From Caldicellulosiruptor saccharolyticus DSM 8903 (GTDB lineage Bacteria; Bacillota; Thermoanaerobacteria; Caldicellulosiruptorales; Caldicellulosiruptoraceae), in assembly GCF_000016545.1 (NCBI RefSeq), contig NC_009437.1:411501-475500 (forward strand): a DNA stretch of 64,000 nucleotides. Direction: 5' to 3'. The notes under the pieces were generated by a model. The model had not been told where the DNA came from. It worked only from the letters and a program-made list of their open reading frames with translations, and made no database searches. Shown piece by piece: positions 53,441-62,385 of the stretch. Within the stretch, counting starts at the first letter, position 1. Each line of letters opens with the position of its first letter. A program made the position numbers and the translations under genes.

Positions 53441-54106
53441 ATGGCAAATATCTTAGTTGTTGAGGACCAGCAAGATTTAAATCAAATAATTACAAGGTTT
53501 TTGAAAAATGAAGGATTTGAAGTTATAAATTCATACACTGCAAAAGGTGCACTGAGTAAGTTAAATGAGGCTGACTTGATAATTCTTGATATTATGCTAC
53601 CTGATATGGAAGGGTATGAAGTATTGAAAGAAGCCAGCAAAAAAGGTATTCCCACAATAATATTAACCTCCAAATCAGAAGAATTTGACAAGTTAAAAGG
53701 CTTTGAACTCGGGGCAGAGGACTATATCACAAAACCATTTTCTATGCTTGAGCTGATTGCACGCGTAAAGGTTGTTTTGAGGAGAAGCAAGAATTTTGAA
53801 GAAAGCATAAAACTTTTAGATGGCAAGGTAGAGATTTTCCCCAAGAGGTTTAAGGTAATAGTGGATGGTGAGGATGTGAACCTCACTCATAAAGAGTTTG
53901 AGCTTTTGCTTTTCTTGGCTAAAAACAAAGATTTGGTAAAGTCAAGAGATGAGATACTTGAAAAGGTTTGGGGGTTTGATTTTATTGGTGAGACTCGAAC
54001 TGTGGACGTTCATATAAAGCAGTTAAGAGAAAAACTAAAAGACTATAAGTTTTTAATAAAGACAGTTTGGGGTGTGGGCTATAAACTTTCGGAGGATAAA
54101 GAATGA
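53441..54106 (+). CDS. OmpR/PhoB-family response regulator
   Basis: 221-aa two-component regulator. Receiver domain: acidic pair E8/D9, phospho-acceptor D50 in LIILDIMLPD, T76 and K98 in DYITKPF. The winged-helix output domain ends KTVWGVGYKLSEDKE, with the DVHIKQLREKL recognition region. GGGTGGGTG precedes the ATG. It is followed after about 20 bases by a histidine kinase gene and preceded by tandem TGTAAAGAA boxes, so autoregulation and control of the divergent secreted Met-rich protein are likely. Signal unknown; envelope or metal stress would fit the target. Confidence 0.92.
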   Translation: MANILVVEDQQDLNQIITRFLKNEGFEVINSYTAKGALSKLNEADLIILDIMLPDMEGYEVLKEASKKGIPTIILTSKSEEFDKLKGFELGAEDYITKPFSMLELIARVKVVLRRSKNFEESIKLLDGKVEIFPKRFKVIVDGEDVNLTHKEFELLLFLAKNKDLVKSRDEILEKVWGFDFIGETRTVDVHIKQLREKLKDYKFLIKTVWGVGYKLSEDKE

Positions 54107-54127
54107 TTGAAAGGATGTTAAAACAAG

Positions 54128-55381
54128 ATGAAACTTTTTACTAAAATAGCTCTAAACTTTATAGGGATAATAGTTTTTCTAATTTTGAGTATATATATTT
54201 CTAATATGCTCTACCTGAAGTACTTTTTAGAGGATATGATAATAGATGACTTGAAAAAACTTTCCCAAGATGCGCTTGAAGACAACTTGGAAGGCGATTT
54301 GTCCGCAGTGAAAATACTTGTTTTACAAGGAAATGCGATTGTCCTTGAAAAAGGTGGATTGGATATCCCCTATCACATGATTATGCCTGTATTCAATTCA
54401 AGTGGAGTTTATGTGTTTTCTCATCCACACTTTAAAATGGAGTATATTGCATACGTGCTAAAAAAAGGGGGGTTAACTTCTGTTGTAATAACTATAAAAC
54501 CATATTATGGATATGCTTTGAACATAATATCAAAGAATTTGATTAAAATTAGCATCGTATTTATTTTCATTGGACTATTAGTGTCACTCTTGATTTCACG
54601 ACATATTTCAAGACGCATAATAAAGATTTCAGTAGCTACGCAAAAGATTGCTAAAGGGGAAGACTTTGAACTTAAAGACAACTCAACAGATGAAGTTGGA
54701 GACCTTGCAAGGTCCATCAATAGCCTTAAAAATTCACTGAGGCTCCTTGAGAAGGTGAGACGAGAGTTTGTTGCTAATTTTGTACATGATTTGAAAACAC
54801 CCATTGCTGTTATAAAGGGCTATTGTGAGAGCACGAAATATTTGGATATTGATGATAAAGAAAAGATTAAACAGAATATGGATGGAATTGAAAAACAATG
54901 TGATTATATGCAAAATCTAATTTCTAATATGGTTGAGCTTTCAAAAATTTCAGCAGGGATGATTGAGAAAAAGATAGAAGAAGTTGATGTTAATTTAGTA
55001 ATCAAGCAATCATGTGAACAACTCAAGAAGCTTGCCGAGATTGAAGATGTTGAGATTATTATCAAAAGCTTAAATTCCCCAAAGATAAAAACTGACTTAA
55101 ATTCATTTAGAAGAATAATAAACAACCTTCTGCAAAATGCAATTGAAAATACAAAGGATAAAAAAGTGTATATTGAGGCTCAGAAGGAATATGTAGATAT
55201 CTACAATAAGACAGACCTCAGAGAAGAGGAACTCATTTTTCTATTTGAAAGATACAAATCAAGCAGAAAAGGTTTTGGGCTGGGGCTGTCTATTGTGAAA
55301 GAACTCTGCAAGATTTTGGATATAAAACTTGAGACGTTTATAGAGGATGGGTATATTCATTTTAGAATTTATATAAAATAA
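54128..55381 (+). CDS. sensor histidine kinase
   Basis: 417-aa membrane sensor. TM1 at about 8-30, an extracellular domain of about 100 residues, TM2 at about 138-158 (IVFIFIGLLVSLLISRHISR), HAMP, and a DHp helix with phospho-accepting H220 in FVHDLKTPIAVIKGY. The ATP-binding domain has N-box NNLLQNAIENT and GFGLGLSIVKELCKI. The D-x-G (G1) box typical of HATPases is not evident: the region reads VDIYNKTDLREEELIFLFER, which is short. The catalytic domain therefore looks trimmed compared with EnvZ/PhoR relatives, although DIYNKTD may replace it. Paired with the upstream regulator. Confidence 0.88.
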   Translation: MKLFTKIALNFIGIIVFLILSIYISNMLYLKYFLEDMIIDDLKKLSQDALEDNLEGDLSAVKILVLQGNAIVLEKGGLDIPYHMIMPVFNSSGVYVFSHPHFKMEYIAYVLKKGGLTSVVITIKPYYGYALNIISKNLIKISIVFIFIGLLVSLLISRHISRRIIKISVATQKIAKGEDFELKDNSTDEVGDLARSINSLKNSLRLLEKVRREFVANFVHDLKTPIAVIKGYCESTKYLDIDDKEKIKQNMDGIEKQCDYMQNLISNMVELSKISAGMIEKKIEEVDVNLVIKQSCEQLKKLAEIEDVEIIIKSLNSPKIKTDLNSFRRIINNLLQNAIENTKDKKVYIEAQKEYVDIYNKTDLREEELIFLFERYKSSRKGFGLGLSIVKELCKILDIKLETFIEDGYIHFRIYIK

Positions 55382-55529
55382 AGAAAACCAAAGACGTTTG
55401 AATTTTGATAAAATTTACAGCTGTGCAAATTTTCTTTATCCTGGGGGCTAATGAATTTTTACAATTAAGGAAGTTGATTTATGTTATAATGAATCAAGTA
55501 AATTTTTAAAGGTAGAAGGAGATGAAAAG

Positions 55530-56636
55530 ATGGAGAAAATAAGAGTTGCAGTGCTTGGCTGTGGCAACATTGCGCCAGTTTATCTTAAAAATCTCAAAAG
55601 GTTTGGGATATTTGACATTGTTGCGTGCACAGATATAGACTTGGAAAGAGCAAAGAGCATAGCCTCAGAGTTTTCTGTGCCACGGGTGTTAGAGCCTGAT
55701 AAAGTCTATGACCTTGATGTGGATATAATTGTGAACCTCACCCCGCCTCAGCACCACTATGAAATAAACAAAAAGGTTTTGGAAAGTGGAAAGCATCTTT
55801 ACACCGAAAAACCTCTTTGCTCTACATTAAGTGAAGCAAGGGAAATTTTGGACTTGGCTGAAAAGAAAAACCTTAAAGTTGGATGTGCACCTGATACATT
55901 TCTTAGTGCGAACATTCAGACGGCAAAAAAGCTTATCCAAGATGGATGGATAGGGAAACCATTTGCAGCAAACTGCTTTATAATGTATGGTGGGCCAGAA
56001 AAGTGGCATCCAAATCCACATTTTATATTCAAGAAGTTTATGGGACCTTTGTTTGATGTAGGACCGTACTGCTTTACTGCACTTGTGTTCTTACTTGGTT
56101 CTGTCAAAAAGGTATCTGCAATGGGCAAGATTACTTACAAAGAAAGGCTTATAATATCTGAGCCACATAAGGGCGAAAAGATTGTAGTTGAAATGCCAAC
56201 ATATGTAACAGCAAAAGTTTTGTTTGAAGATGACATAATCGGAAGTGTAACTGTCTCTTACGATGTGCCGGCAACAAACCTACGCGGGATTGAAATATAT
56301 GGTGAAGAAGGCACATTAATTGTTCCAGACCCAAACTTCTTTGACTATGGCAGAGTGCTTTTGAAAAGACATGATGATAATGGGTTTAAAGAAGTGCCTG
56401 TGATAAACCCATTCAATTACGACAATTTAAGGGGTTTAGGAATCCTTGACATGGCGCTTGCAATCAAGTTGCAGACACCACTTAGGGCATCCGGAAGTTT
56501 AGCCTTCCATGTTTTAGAAACTCTTTATGCAGTATATACTTCTTTGCAGGAAGAAAGGTTTGTGGATGTAAAAAGCAAAGCACCTGATGTGCCTCTTTTG
56601 GATATGAAGCTTTTGAGAGAGGTTTTGTATATATAA
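55530..56636 (+). CDS. Gfo/Idh/MocA-family oxidoreductase
   Basis: 368-aa NAD(P)-dependent dehydrogenase. Rossmann start VAVLGCGNIAPVYLKNLKRF, EKP motif in YTEKPLCSTL, and the catalytic-domain segment GPLFDVGPYCFTALVFLLG. The central part (FIMYGGPEKWHPNPHF) is characteristic of a sugar-dehydrogenase branch with GGPExWHP. It is not closely similar to the one in the sugar island. AAGGAG precedes the ATG; TATAAT at 55485-55490 may be its -10. It stands alone and is terminated by its own hairpin. The substrate is probably a sugar or its derivative, cofactor uncertain. Confidence 0.88.
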   Translation: MEKIRVAVLGCGNIAPVYLKNLKRFGIFDIVACTDIDLERAKSIASEFSVPRVLEPDKVYDLDVDIIVNLTPPQHHYEINKKVLESGKHLYTEKPLCSTLSEAREILDLAEKKNLKVGCAPDTFLSANIQTAKKLIQDGWIGKPFAANCFIMYGGPEKWHPNPHFIFKKFMGPLFDVGPYCFTALVFLLGSVKKVSAMGKITYKERLIISEPHKGEKIVVEMPTYVTAKVLFEDDIIGSVTVSYDVPATNLRGIEIYGEEGTLIVPDPNFFDYGRVLLKRHDDNGFKEVPVINPFNYDNLRGLGILDMALAIKLQTPLRASGSLAFHVLETLYAVYTSLQEERFVDVKSKAPDVPLLDMKLLREVLYI

Positions 56637-56651
56637 ATAATTGATAATAAA

Positions 56652-56715
56652 AAAAAAGCGCCTTGCATGTAGAAAAAACTCAAAACATTTTGAAACGGCA
56701 GGGTGCTTTTTTATT
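56652..56715 (+). terminator. rho-independent terminator after the Gfo/Idh/MocA gene
   Basis: AAAAAAGCGCCTTGC pairs with GCAGGGTGCTTTTTT (G-U pairs inside) across a long loop, ending in a U-run. Confidence 0.75.
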
Positions 56716-56782
56716 TTATAAAAATATAACCAGCGAATATACTTTATAATGAAGCTTTTTTAAAGAAAGAAGAGAAAGACTT

Positions 56783-57352
56783 TTGAATGCCTTTTGGCTT
56801 TTTATGATTTTATTTTCAATCTTAGTTCAGGTAATTAACGGTGATATTAACAAAATAACCACCATCTTGTTTTCTGCGCCTAAAACTGCTTTGCAGATAT
56901 TTGTAACAATAGCATGTTCTATAATACTCTGGTCAGGTTTTTTGAGACTTGTTCAAGACTCAGGCTTAATTAAAATATTAGAAAGATTTTTAAAGCCGAT
57001 TTTGACTCTTCTTTTTAAAACAAAAAATGAAGAGGCATTTAAGTGGATGTCAACAAATATTATTGCAAACCTTCTTGGACTTGGAAATGCTGCAACACCA
57101 GCAGGAATTAAAGCAATGGAAGAGCTTTCAAAAGAAAATAGCAAAGACCTTGCATCAAGCGACATGATTTTGTTTGTGATATTAAACACATGCTCAATCC
57201 AGCTTATCCCAACAACAGTGATTATACTAAGGCATGAGTATGGGTCTGAAAATCCAACAGTTGTAGTTTTTCCAATACTGTTTGTGTCACTGGTTGGACT
57301 TTTCTTTGGAGTAATTTTCTGCAAAGTAATCTCAAGGGTGCTGAGAAGATGA
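56783..57352 (+). CDS. spmA: spore maturation protein A
   Basis: 189-aa membrane protein of the nucleoside-transporter-gate (Gate) fold; in Bacillus SpmA and SpmB are needed for full dehydration of the spore core. Hydrophobic segments alternate with conserved IILWSGFLRLVQDSGL, IIANLLGLGNAATPAGIKAM and the NTCSIQLIPTTVIILR block, all typical of SpmA. TTG 56783 is the likely start; the nearby ATG is in another frame and stops at once. Its last codons overlap the spmB start by four bases. The pair occurs in many non-sporulating clostridia too, so it does not prove spore formation. Confidence 0.9.
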   Translation: MNAFWLFMILFSILVQVINGDINKITTILFSAPKTALQIFVTIACSIILWSGFLRLVQDSGLIKILERFLKPILTLLFKTKNEEAFKWMSTNIIANLLGLGNAATPAGIKAMEELSKENSKDLASSDMILFVILNTCSIQLIPTTVIILRHEYGSENPTVVVFPILFVSLVGLFFGVIFCKVISRVLRR

Positions 57353-57873
57353 CAAAAATAATTTCTGATATTATAATAACCTCATTTATTGTATTTGTAC
57401 TAATTTTTTCTCTTTTTAGATCCAATGACAGTTTTAGTAGCTTTGTTGAAGGTGTGAAGGATGGTATTAAAATTTCAATAAAAATATTTCCAAATGTCTT
57501 TGCACTAATTTTAGCTGTTGAACTTTTCATAAAGACAGGTGCTGTAGACATATTCAAAACTTTTTTAGGCCCTATTTTAAACAAACTTGGGATATTTCAA
57601 GAGTCGCTTGGGCTTATCATGATAAAGCCGTTTTCAGGAAGTGCATCTTATGTAGTTTTGAAAGACATATTTGAAAAATTTGGACCAGATTCACAGATAG
57701 GAATATATTCTTCAATTATCTGTGCATCAACCGAAACCCTTTTTTATGTAATAACAACTTACCTTGCATGTACTCAGGTAAAAAAAACAAGATATTTAAT
57801 TCCGGTGGCAATTGCTGTAGACTTTATAGTCTTACTTGTGGCAGCGTTTTTGGTTAAAAACGGCTTAAAATAA
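57349..57873 (+). CDS. spmB: spore maturation protein B
   Basis: 174-aa partner of SpmA, also of the Gate fold. Typical blocks are FVEGVKDGIKISIKIFPNVF, GLIMIKPFSGSASYVVLKDI with the conserved RPLSGSG-like KPFSGSAS, and SIICASTETLFYVITTYLAC. ATG overlaps the spmA stop (ATGA), so the two are translationally coupled. The exact molecule moved by the pair is unknown. A bidirectional hairpin follows immediately. Confidence 0.9.
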   Translation: MTKIISDIIITSFIVFVLIFSLFRSNDSFSSFVEGVKDGIKISIKIFPNVFALILAVELFIKTGAVDIFKTFLGPILNKLGIFQESLGLIMIKPFSGSASYVVLKDIFEKFGPDSQIGIYSSIICASTETLFYVITTYLACTQVKKTRYLIPVAIAVDFIVLLVAAFLVKNGLK

Positions 57874-57904
57874 AAAGGCTGAAGTAGGAAAAACTTCAGC
57901 CTTT
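57874..57904. terminator. bidirectional terminator between spmB and the corrinoid protein gene
   Basis: AAAGGCTGAAGT pairs with ACTTCAGCCTTT around an eight-base loop; it starts at the spmB stop codon and serves the convergent corrinoid protein operon too. Confidence 0.8.
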
Positions 57905-57912
57905 CATTTATT

Positions 57913-58554
57913 TTACGCAGCACCCTGGACAATTTTTTTCGCAAGCTCGGCAGCAGATGCCGCGTCAGGTGCATATCCATCAGCACCAATGCTTTTTGCA
58001 AAGCTCTCTGTCACAGGCGCACCACCAATTATTACCTTTACTTTGTCGCGCAGACCCTGTTCTTGCAGTTTTTCAATTGTTGCTTTCATATTTGGCATGG
58101 TTGTTGTAAGCAAGGCTGACATTGCAACAATCTGTGGATTGTAGCTTTTTACAGCCTCACAGAATTTTTCAGGTGCAACATCCACTCCAAGGTCGATTAC
58201 CTCAAGCCCTGCACCTGTCATCATCATAGCAACCAAGTTTTTGCCAATATCATGCAAATCGCCTTTTACAGTTCCAATTACAACCTTGCCGATTGGTTTT
58301 ACACCTGTTTCTGTTAGGATTGGTTTTAATACTTCCAGCGCAGCTTTCATTGCACGTGCTGCAATCAGCACCTCTGGCACGTAAATCTCATTGTTTTTGA
58401 ACTTCTCACCAACAACCGACATTGCCTGAATGAGTGCATCATTCAAGATTGTCTCAGCAGAAATTCCGGAAGATAGAGCTTCTTTTACCTTTTCGGGTGC
58501 AAGCTTTGCATTTCCTTTTTGGATAAGCTGTGATATTTCGTTTAAAATTTCCAT
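57913..58554 (-). CDS. corrinoid (cobalamin-binding) protein, MtaC/MtbC-like
   Basis: 213-aa methyl carrier. Residues 1-85 are the four-helix cap (VKEALSSGISAETILNDALI, VGEKFKNNEIYVPEVLIAARAMK). The Rossmann domain has the base-off ligand motif DLHDIG (KGDLHDIGKNLV), then SALLTTTMPNM and IIGGAPV, all needed to bind B12. Such proteins shuttle a methyl group between a substrate methyltransferase and a second one making methyl-THF. Neither partner gene is in the window. It is the last gene in an operon after a GH106-like glycosidase and a class II aldolase, which is unusual and hints at O-demethylation of a methylated sugar. AAGGGGG precedes the ATG. Confidence 0.88.
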   Translation of the reverse strand: MEILNEISQLIQKGNAKLAPEKVKEALSSGISAETILNDALIQAMSVVGEKFKNNEIYVPEVLIAARAMKAALEVLKPILTETGVKPIGKVVIGTVKGDLHDIGKNLVAMMMTGAGLEVIDLGVDVAPEKFCEAVKSYNPQIVAMSALLTTTMPNMKATIEKLQEQGLRDKVKVIIGGAPVTESFAKSIGADGYAPDAASAAELAKKIVQGAA

Positions 58555-58572
58555 TTTTGACCGGCCCCCTTT

Positions 58573-61566
58573 TTAAACATTGGATGTTAATATACTATAA
58601 CTTCCAAGGCCAAATGGCAAGAGCATATAGCGTGAGGTGAAATTTTCAAAGTCAATAAAACTCTGCGGACGTCTGTACAGTTCATCAAACACGTCTGCTT
58701 TGTGGTTTGCTTCTATGAGGTTAAAAAGTGTGTTTGTCAGGACTATCTCAAGCTCATTTTTGCCCTCAATTACATACTCTGTTATGTCAGCTAAAAACGG
58801 CTGGGAAAAGAGAGTGCATGCTTTCTTGCCGTTTACAAACACTTTGGCAATTGATGCGCTGACGTTATTTAGCTTTATATAAACTCTTTTTGAACTTTCT
58901 TTTGTAATCTCAAAAGAGCTTTTCAAGCTCATAGAGCCAACATAAAAAGGATACCCGTCTTTTGTTATATCAAAATGACAAGGTTTTTTAGGCTCAGTTA
59001 TAATAAACCTCGTCTCATCAACACAGATAAGAGAAAAGCTTCCAACAAGATAAATAGCTTCTACCTCAGTTGGTCTGTGGTTTTTTGGGTTTTTTACCCT
59101 CTCATGGCAGCCTGGGGCTGTAATATTGTTTGACTTTCTGCCACTTATCACAATCTCGTTTTTCCCTTGTTTGACAAAAGATGTAATATCAATCTTGCCA
59201 ATATTAACATCCAAAAAGTTCTGGTCGGGCGAAAAGCTTTCACTTTTTTTTTCAAATTTGACAGGCTGACCGTTCACAAGGATTCTGTCAAGATTCTCTG
59301 CACACTCGATTGCCACAAAAAGTTTTGACGGCACTTTTTCAACCTCAAAATAGTATGTGGCTTTGAAAGGTGTTCCTTCCGGGAGATTATAAAAATGATT
59401 GTGCCAAACTTGGGCACAATAACAATCTTCAAACACTACCTTTTGGTCAACCTCATATTTTATTCTGTCAAGCAAAAGTACATTGTAGTTTTTAAGCTCT
59501 ATGTCAAACTCACAGCTGCCTGTTTTGTATTCAAAACTATTGTCAAATACAACGCCCGAGGCGACATTTTTTGTGTTCTGTGAAAGCTCCTTGTTAGATA
59601 CCAAAAGACACAAACTTGATGCAGGATACATTGTTGCATCAATCAATACATAACCATTTTCTCTTCTCAATGTTGGAATCTTGAACACACCAAAGTCTAT
59701 AAGGTCTGCGACAAAAACATTTTTGTCAGTAGGAATTTTTATTGTAATTTCTGCTTCTCTTTGAAGGTCTGTGTTTGCCAAAAATATTATTCTGTTTCCA
59801 TCATCAAGTTTTCTGCTCTGAAGTATGATTTTTTTGGCGTTCTGACCTGTCTTTTTATCAATCACTTCAATATAGTTTGAAACCTCTTCTTTTAAGATGT
59901 TAACAAGTTCATTCAAATCGGCAGCACTTATAAATTTCTCTTTTAAAGGGATTTCACACTTTCTGCCGTCTATCATGCAAAGTTCAAATCTTGAAAACAT
60001 GAAATCTTTAAGTGCAACTACCTTGCCACCGGCATTTATAAAGTCTTGCAAAAGCTTGAGTGTTGTGTTCCTCAAGTTTGTAAGAGGTGGCAGCACAACC
60101 ACTTTGTAGCTATAATTACCAACCTTAATTTTGCCATTTTCAACCTGTGCGTACTTTGATAGGATTATCTCATCGCCAAAGTGAAAGTCAATCTTGTTTG
60201 CTATAAGCTCTTTTACCGTCTTATCAAGCAGAATATCCAGCTTGTCCACGCTATCATCAAACTTAGAATACTCTGCCAAGGCAGATGATATCGGGTGGAG
60301 AACAAGCACATCAACATCTCTTTTTCCAAGCCCTGCTATGTACGAAATCCTTGCAAGATAGTCTGCAAAGAACTTTTCGTCCTCCCACCATGGCTGCTGG
60401 TAAAAAAGGTTTGGTGGATAGTCTCTTTTTCTCTCGCCTCTCATGGAATACAGGCTAAGATGTGGGTTTATGTATGTTATGCCAAGCACTGCCTGCCAGT
60501 CTGATATCCATTTTCTATGAAGAAAACTCACATGTTGACCTGTTGTTCCAAATGTTTCACACAGCACACCTTTTTTGCCAAGCTGCTCTGCAACCGATGA
60601 TACCTGTTTCATTGTAACTGTTTGTTCTAAATGTCTTGCAAGCTTATCAACTCCAGGAAGCTGCATGTACTCATAATGTGGCATTGCAGCGCCTATCCAT
60701 TCAATCTGGCCGCGCATTGTATCTTCTGCCATGTAATGCCCTGTCATCATAACACCATTTTCTTCGCACCACTTTGCGTAAGGAATGGTAAAGTTTTCTA
60801 TGAACATCTCAAGCGCAACATCAAAAAAGTCAAATCTGACTTTGTGGTAATTGCCCACATTGAAGAAGAGCTCCTCAAAATGCTCTTTTATATCATATCC
60901 TTTTTTCTGCAAAAACCTTTCTGGAAACTTTTCTGTCCATGGCAATGTAGGGATATCTTTGTAGTGGACTCTTAAATATGTTGGCTCATCAGTAAATATT
61001 CCCGGCATTGCATCATCGCCAAAATACTCTTGGCAATATTTTTTGTATCTTTCATGCGTGAGATTTATAAACTCCTGAGTTACTTCTTTTGAAAGAAGGT
61101 CGACATAGCAGCTTCGGTTGAACCACTTGTCACCAAGCTTCATTGTGCGCTTTGCAACAATGTACTTTTCGCCTCCATGAACAAACCCAGATAAAACCTC
61201 ATCATCTTGTTCTATCTGGTCCTCTTTCAAAAGTACTAAAAACTTGTGTCTATATGAGGGATTTTTAAGAGCCACAGCACCCCCTGCAAACCCAGACGGC
61301 CATTTGTCCTCATCATAAAACCATGCAAGCATGTTTAGCTTTTTTGCATGCTCTATACATTTTTTGACAAGACTTAGCCACTCTTCAGACAGATACTCTG
61401 TTACAAGCCCAACCCTTGAGTGCATGAAAAAACCACCATAACCTTTTTGGTGCATCTCAGTTATCTCGCGCAAAAGCTCCTCCTCTTTTAAATTGTCGTT
61501 CCAGCTCCAGAAAGGTGCGCACCTGTAAAAATTATCAGGGTTTTTGAGCTTTTCTAAATCAAGCAT
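58573..61566 (-). CDS. GH106-like glycoside hydrolase (possible alpha-L-rhamnosidase)
   Basis: 997-aa protein without signal peptide, hence intracellular. The N-terminal catalytic part reads APFWSWNDNLKEEELLREIT, GYGGFFMHSRVGLVTEYLS, then AWFYDEDKWPSGFAGG, the block that defines the GH106-like family whose characterised members are alpha-L-rhamnosidases. The Asp/Glu of FYDEDKWPSG and the Glu of GIFTDEPT are candidate active-site acids. The C-terminal 350 residues form galactose-binding-like beta sandwiches (FEVEKVPSKLFVAIECAEN; VFVNGKKACTLFSQPFLADI). AAAGGGAG precedes the ATG. It is co-transcribed with an aldolase upstream that could split the phosphorylated sugar. No isomerase or kinase for rhamnose is adjacent. 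Confidence 0.78.
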   Translation of the reverse strand: MLDLEKLKNPDNFYRCAPFWSWNDNLKEEELLREITEMHQKGYGGFFMHSRVGLVTEYLSEEWLSLVKKCIEHAKKLNMLAWFYDEDKWPSGFAGGAVALKNPSYRHKFLVLLKEDQIEQDDEVLSGFVHGGEKYIVAKRTMKLGDKWFNRSCYVDLLSKEVTQEFINLTHERYKKYCQEYFGDDAMPGIFTDEPTYLRVHYKDIPTLPWTEKFPERFLQKKGYDIKEHFEELFFNVGNYHKVRFDFFDVALEMFIENFTIPYAKWCEENGVMMTGHYMAEDTMRGQIEWIGAAMPHYEYMQLPGVDKLARHLEQTVTMKQVSSVAEQLGKKGVLCETFGTTGQHVSFLHRKWISDWQAVLGITYINPHLSLYSMRGERKRDYPPNLFYQQPWWEDEKFFADYLARISYIAGLGKRDVDVLVLHPISSALAEYSKFDDSVDKLDILLDKTVKELIANKIDFHFGDEIILSKYAQVENGKIKVGNYSYKVVVLPPLTNLRNTTLKLLQDFINAGGKVVALKDFMFSRFELCMIDGRKCEIPLKEKFISAADLNELVNILKEEVSNYIEVIDKKTGQNAKKIILQSRKLDDGNRIIFLANTDLQREAEITIKIPTDKNVFVADLIDFGVFKIPTLRRENGYVLIDATMYPASSLCLLVSNKELSQNTKNVASGVVFDNSFEYKTGSCEFDIELKNYNVLLLDRIKYEVDQKVVFEDCYCAQVWHNHFYNLPEGTPFKATYYFEVEKVPSKLFVAIECAENLDRILVNGQPVKFEKKSESFSPDQNFLDVNIGKIDITSFVKQGKNEIVISGRKSNNITAPGCHERVKNPKNHRPTEVEAIYLVGSFSLICVDETRFIITEPKKPCHFDITKDGYPFYVGSMSLKSSFEITKESSKRVYIKLNNVSASIAKVFVNGKKACTLFSQPFLADITEYVIEGKNELEIVLTNTLFNLIEANHKADVFDELYRRPQSFIDFENFTSRYMLLPFGLGSYSILTSNV

Positions 61567-61596
61567 TTCTAATCTCCCTTTCTATTTGTTTTGTAT

Positions 61597-62238
61597 TCAC
61601 TTGCTCTTTCTCAAGCTCAAGACCTTTTGAATCTCCTCAGGGCTCAGAACCTGCGGTGTACCTATCTGGCTTGATAGAAATAAAATCTTAGCCCAGAACT
61701 CAACAATCTCAAGCTTGTAAAATGCCATTTCCAAGTCCTTGTCGTATGTCAAAACACCATGGTTTGAAAGAAGCACAGCATCGTATTCTTTTATAAAAGG
61801 TGCTATTGACTCTGGCACCTCAACTGTTGAAGGTGTTGCAAACGGCGCAACAGGGATATACCCGCCAAAGATAAAAACTGACTCTGCTAAAATTGGTTTG
61901 TCAAGAGGCTTTCTTAAAACTGCAAATGTTGTTGCATAAGGTGAGTGTGCATGAACACAGGCACCTATGTCCTCTCTTTCTTGATAAACTTTGAGGTGCA
62001 TCTTTATCTCAGACGACGGCTTGTAATCGGTCTTTTCAAGAATTTTGCCTTCCATATCAATTAGAACAAGCATGTCTTCACTCAAAAAACCTTTTGATAC
62101 CCCAGAGGGTGTTGTAATAATTTTATCCTTGTCAATTCTCACAGAGATGTTTCCGTCAGGTCCGCTAATATATCCTCTTTCGTACATAATTCTGCCAATT
62201 CTGCATATCTGCGACTTGACGCTTCTTATATCCTGCAT
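61597..62238 (-). CDS. class II aldolase (fuculose/rhamnulose-phosphate aldolase family)
   Basis: 213-aa zinc aldolase of the AraD/FucA family. Residues seen: SGPDGNISVRID (substrate phosphate loop), TTPSGVSKG, the catalytic Glu in SSEIKMHLKVY, zinc ligands in CVHAHSPYAT and the third His in LSNHGVL. The length matches FucA (215 aa). It would cleave a deoxyketose phosphate to dihydroxyacetone phosphate plus lactaldehyde, or act as ribulose-phosphate epimerase; the subclass cannot be fixed from sequence. AAAGGTGG precedes the ATG. First gene of the operon with the GH106-like glycosidase 30 bases downstream, which supports a deoxysugar (rhamnose or fucose) substrate. Confidence 0.85.
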   Translation of the reverse strand: MQDIRSVKSQICRIGRIMYERGYISGPDGNISVRIDKDKIITTPSGVSKGFLSEDMLVLIDMEGKILEKTDYKPSSEIKMHLKVYQEREDIGACVHAHSPYATTFAVLRKPLDKPILAESVFIFGGYIPVAPFATPSTVEVPESIAPFIKEYDAVLLSNHGVLTYDKDLEMAFYKLEIVEFWAKILFLSSQIGTPQVLSPEEIQKVLSLRKSK

Positions 62239-62385
62239 TTTTTTCCACCTTTCTTTTAAAATGTATTATCGTAATATTGTGGTGTTTTGATTTTTTGTTA
62301 TATTTTATTTTACAATTATTTGATTGATTTGAAAATATCCAAATTTGACATTTTAAAAACTTTATAAGTACCTACAAAACAAATT

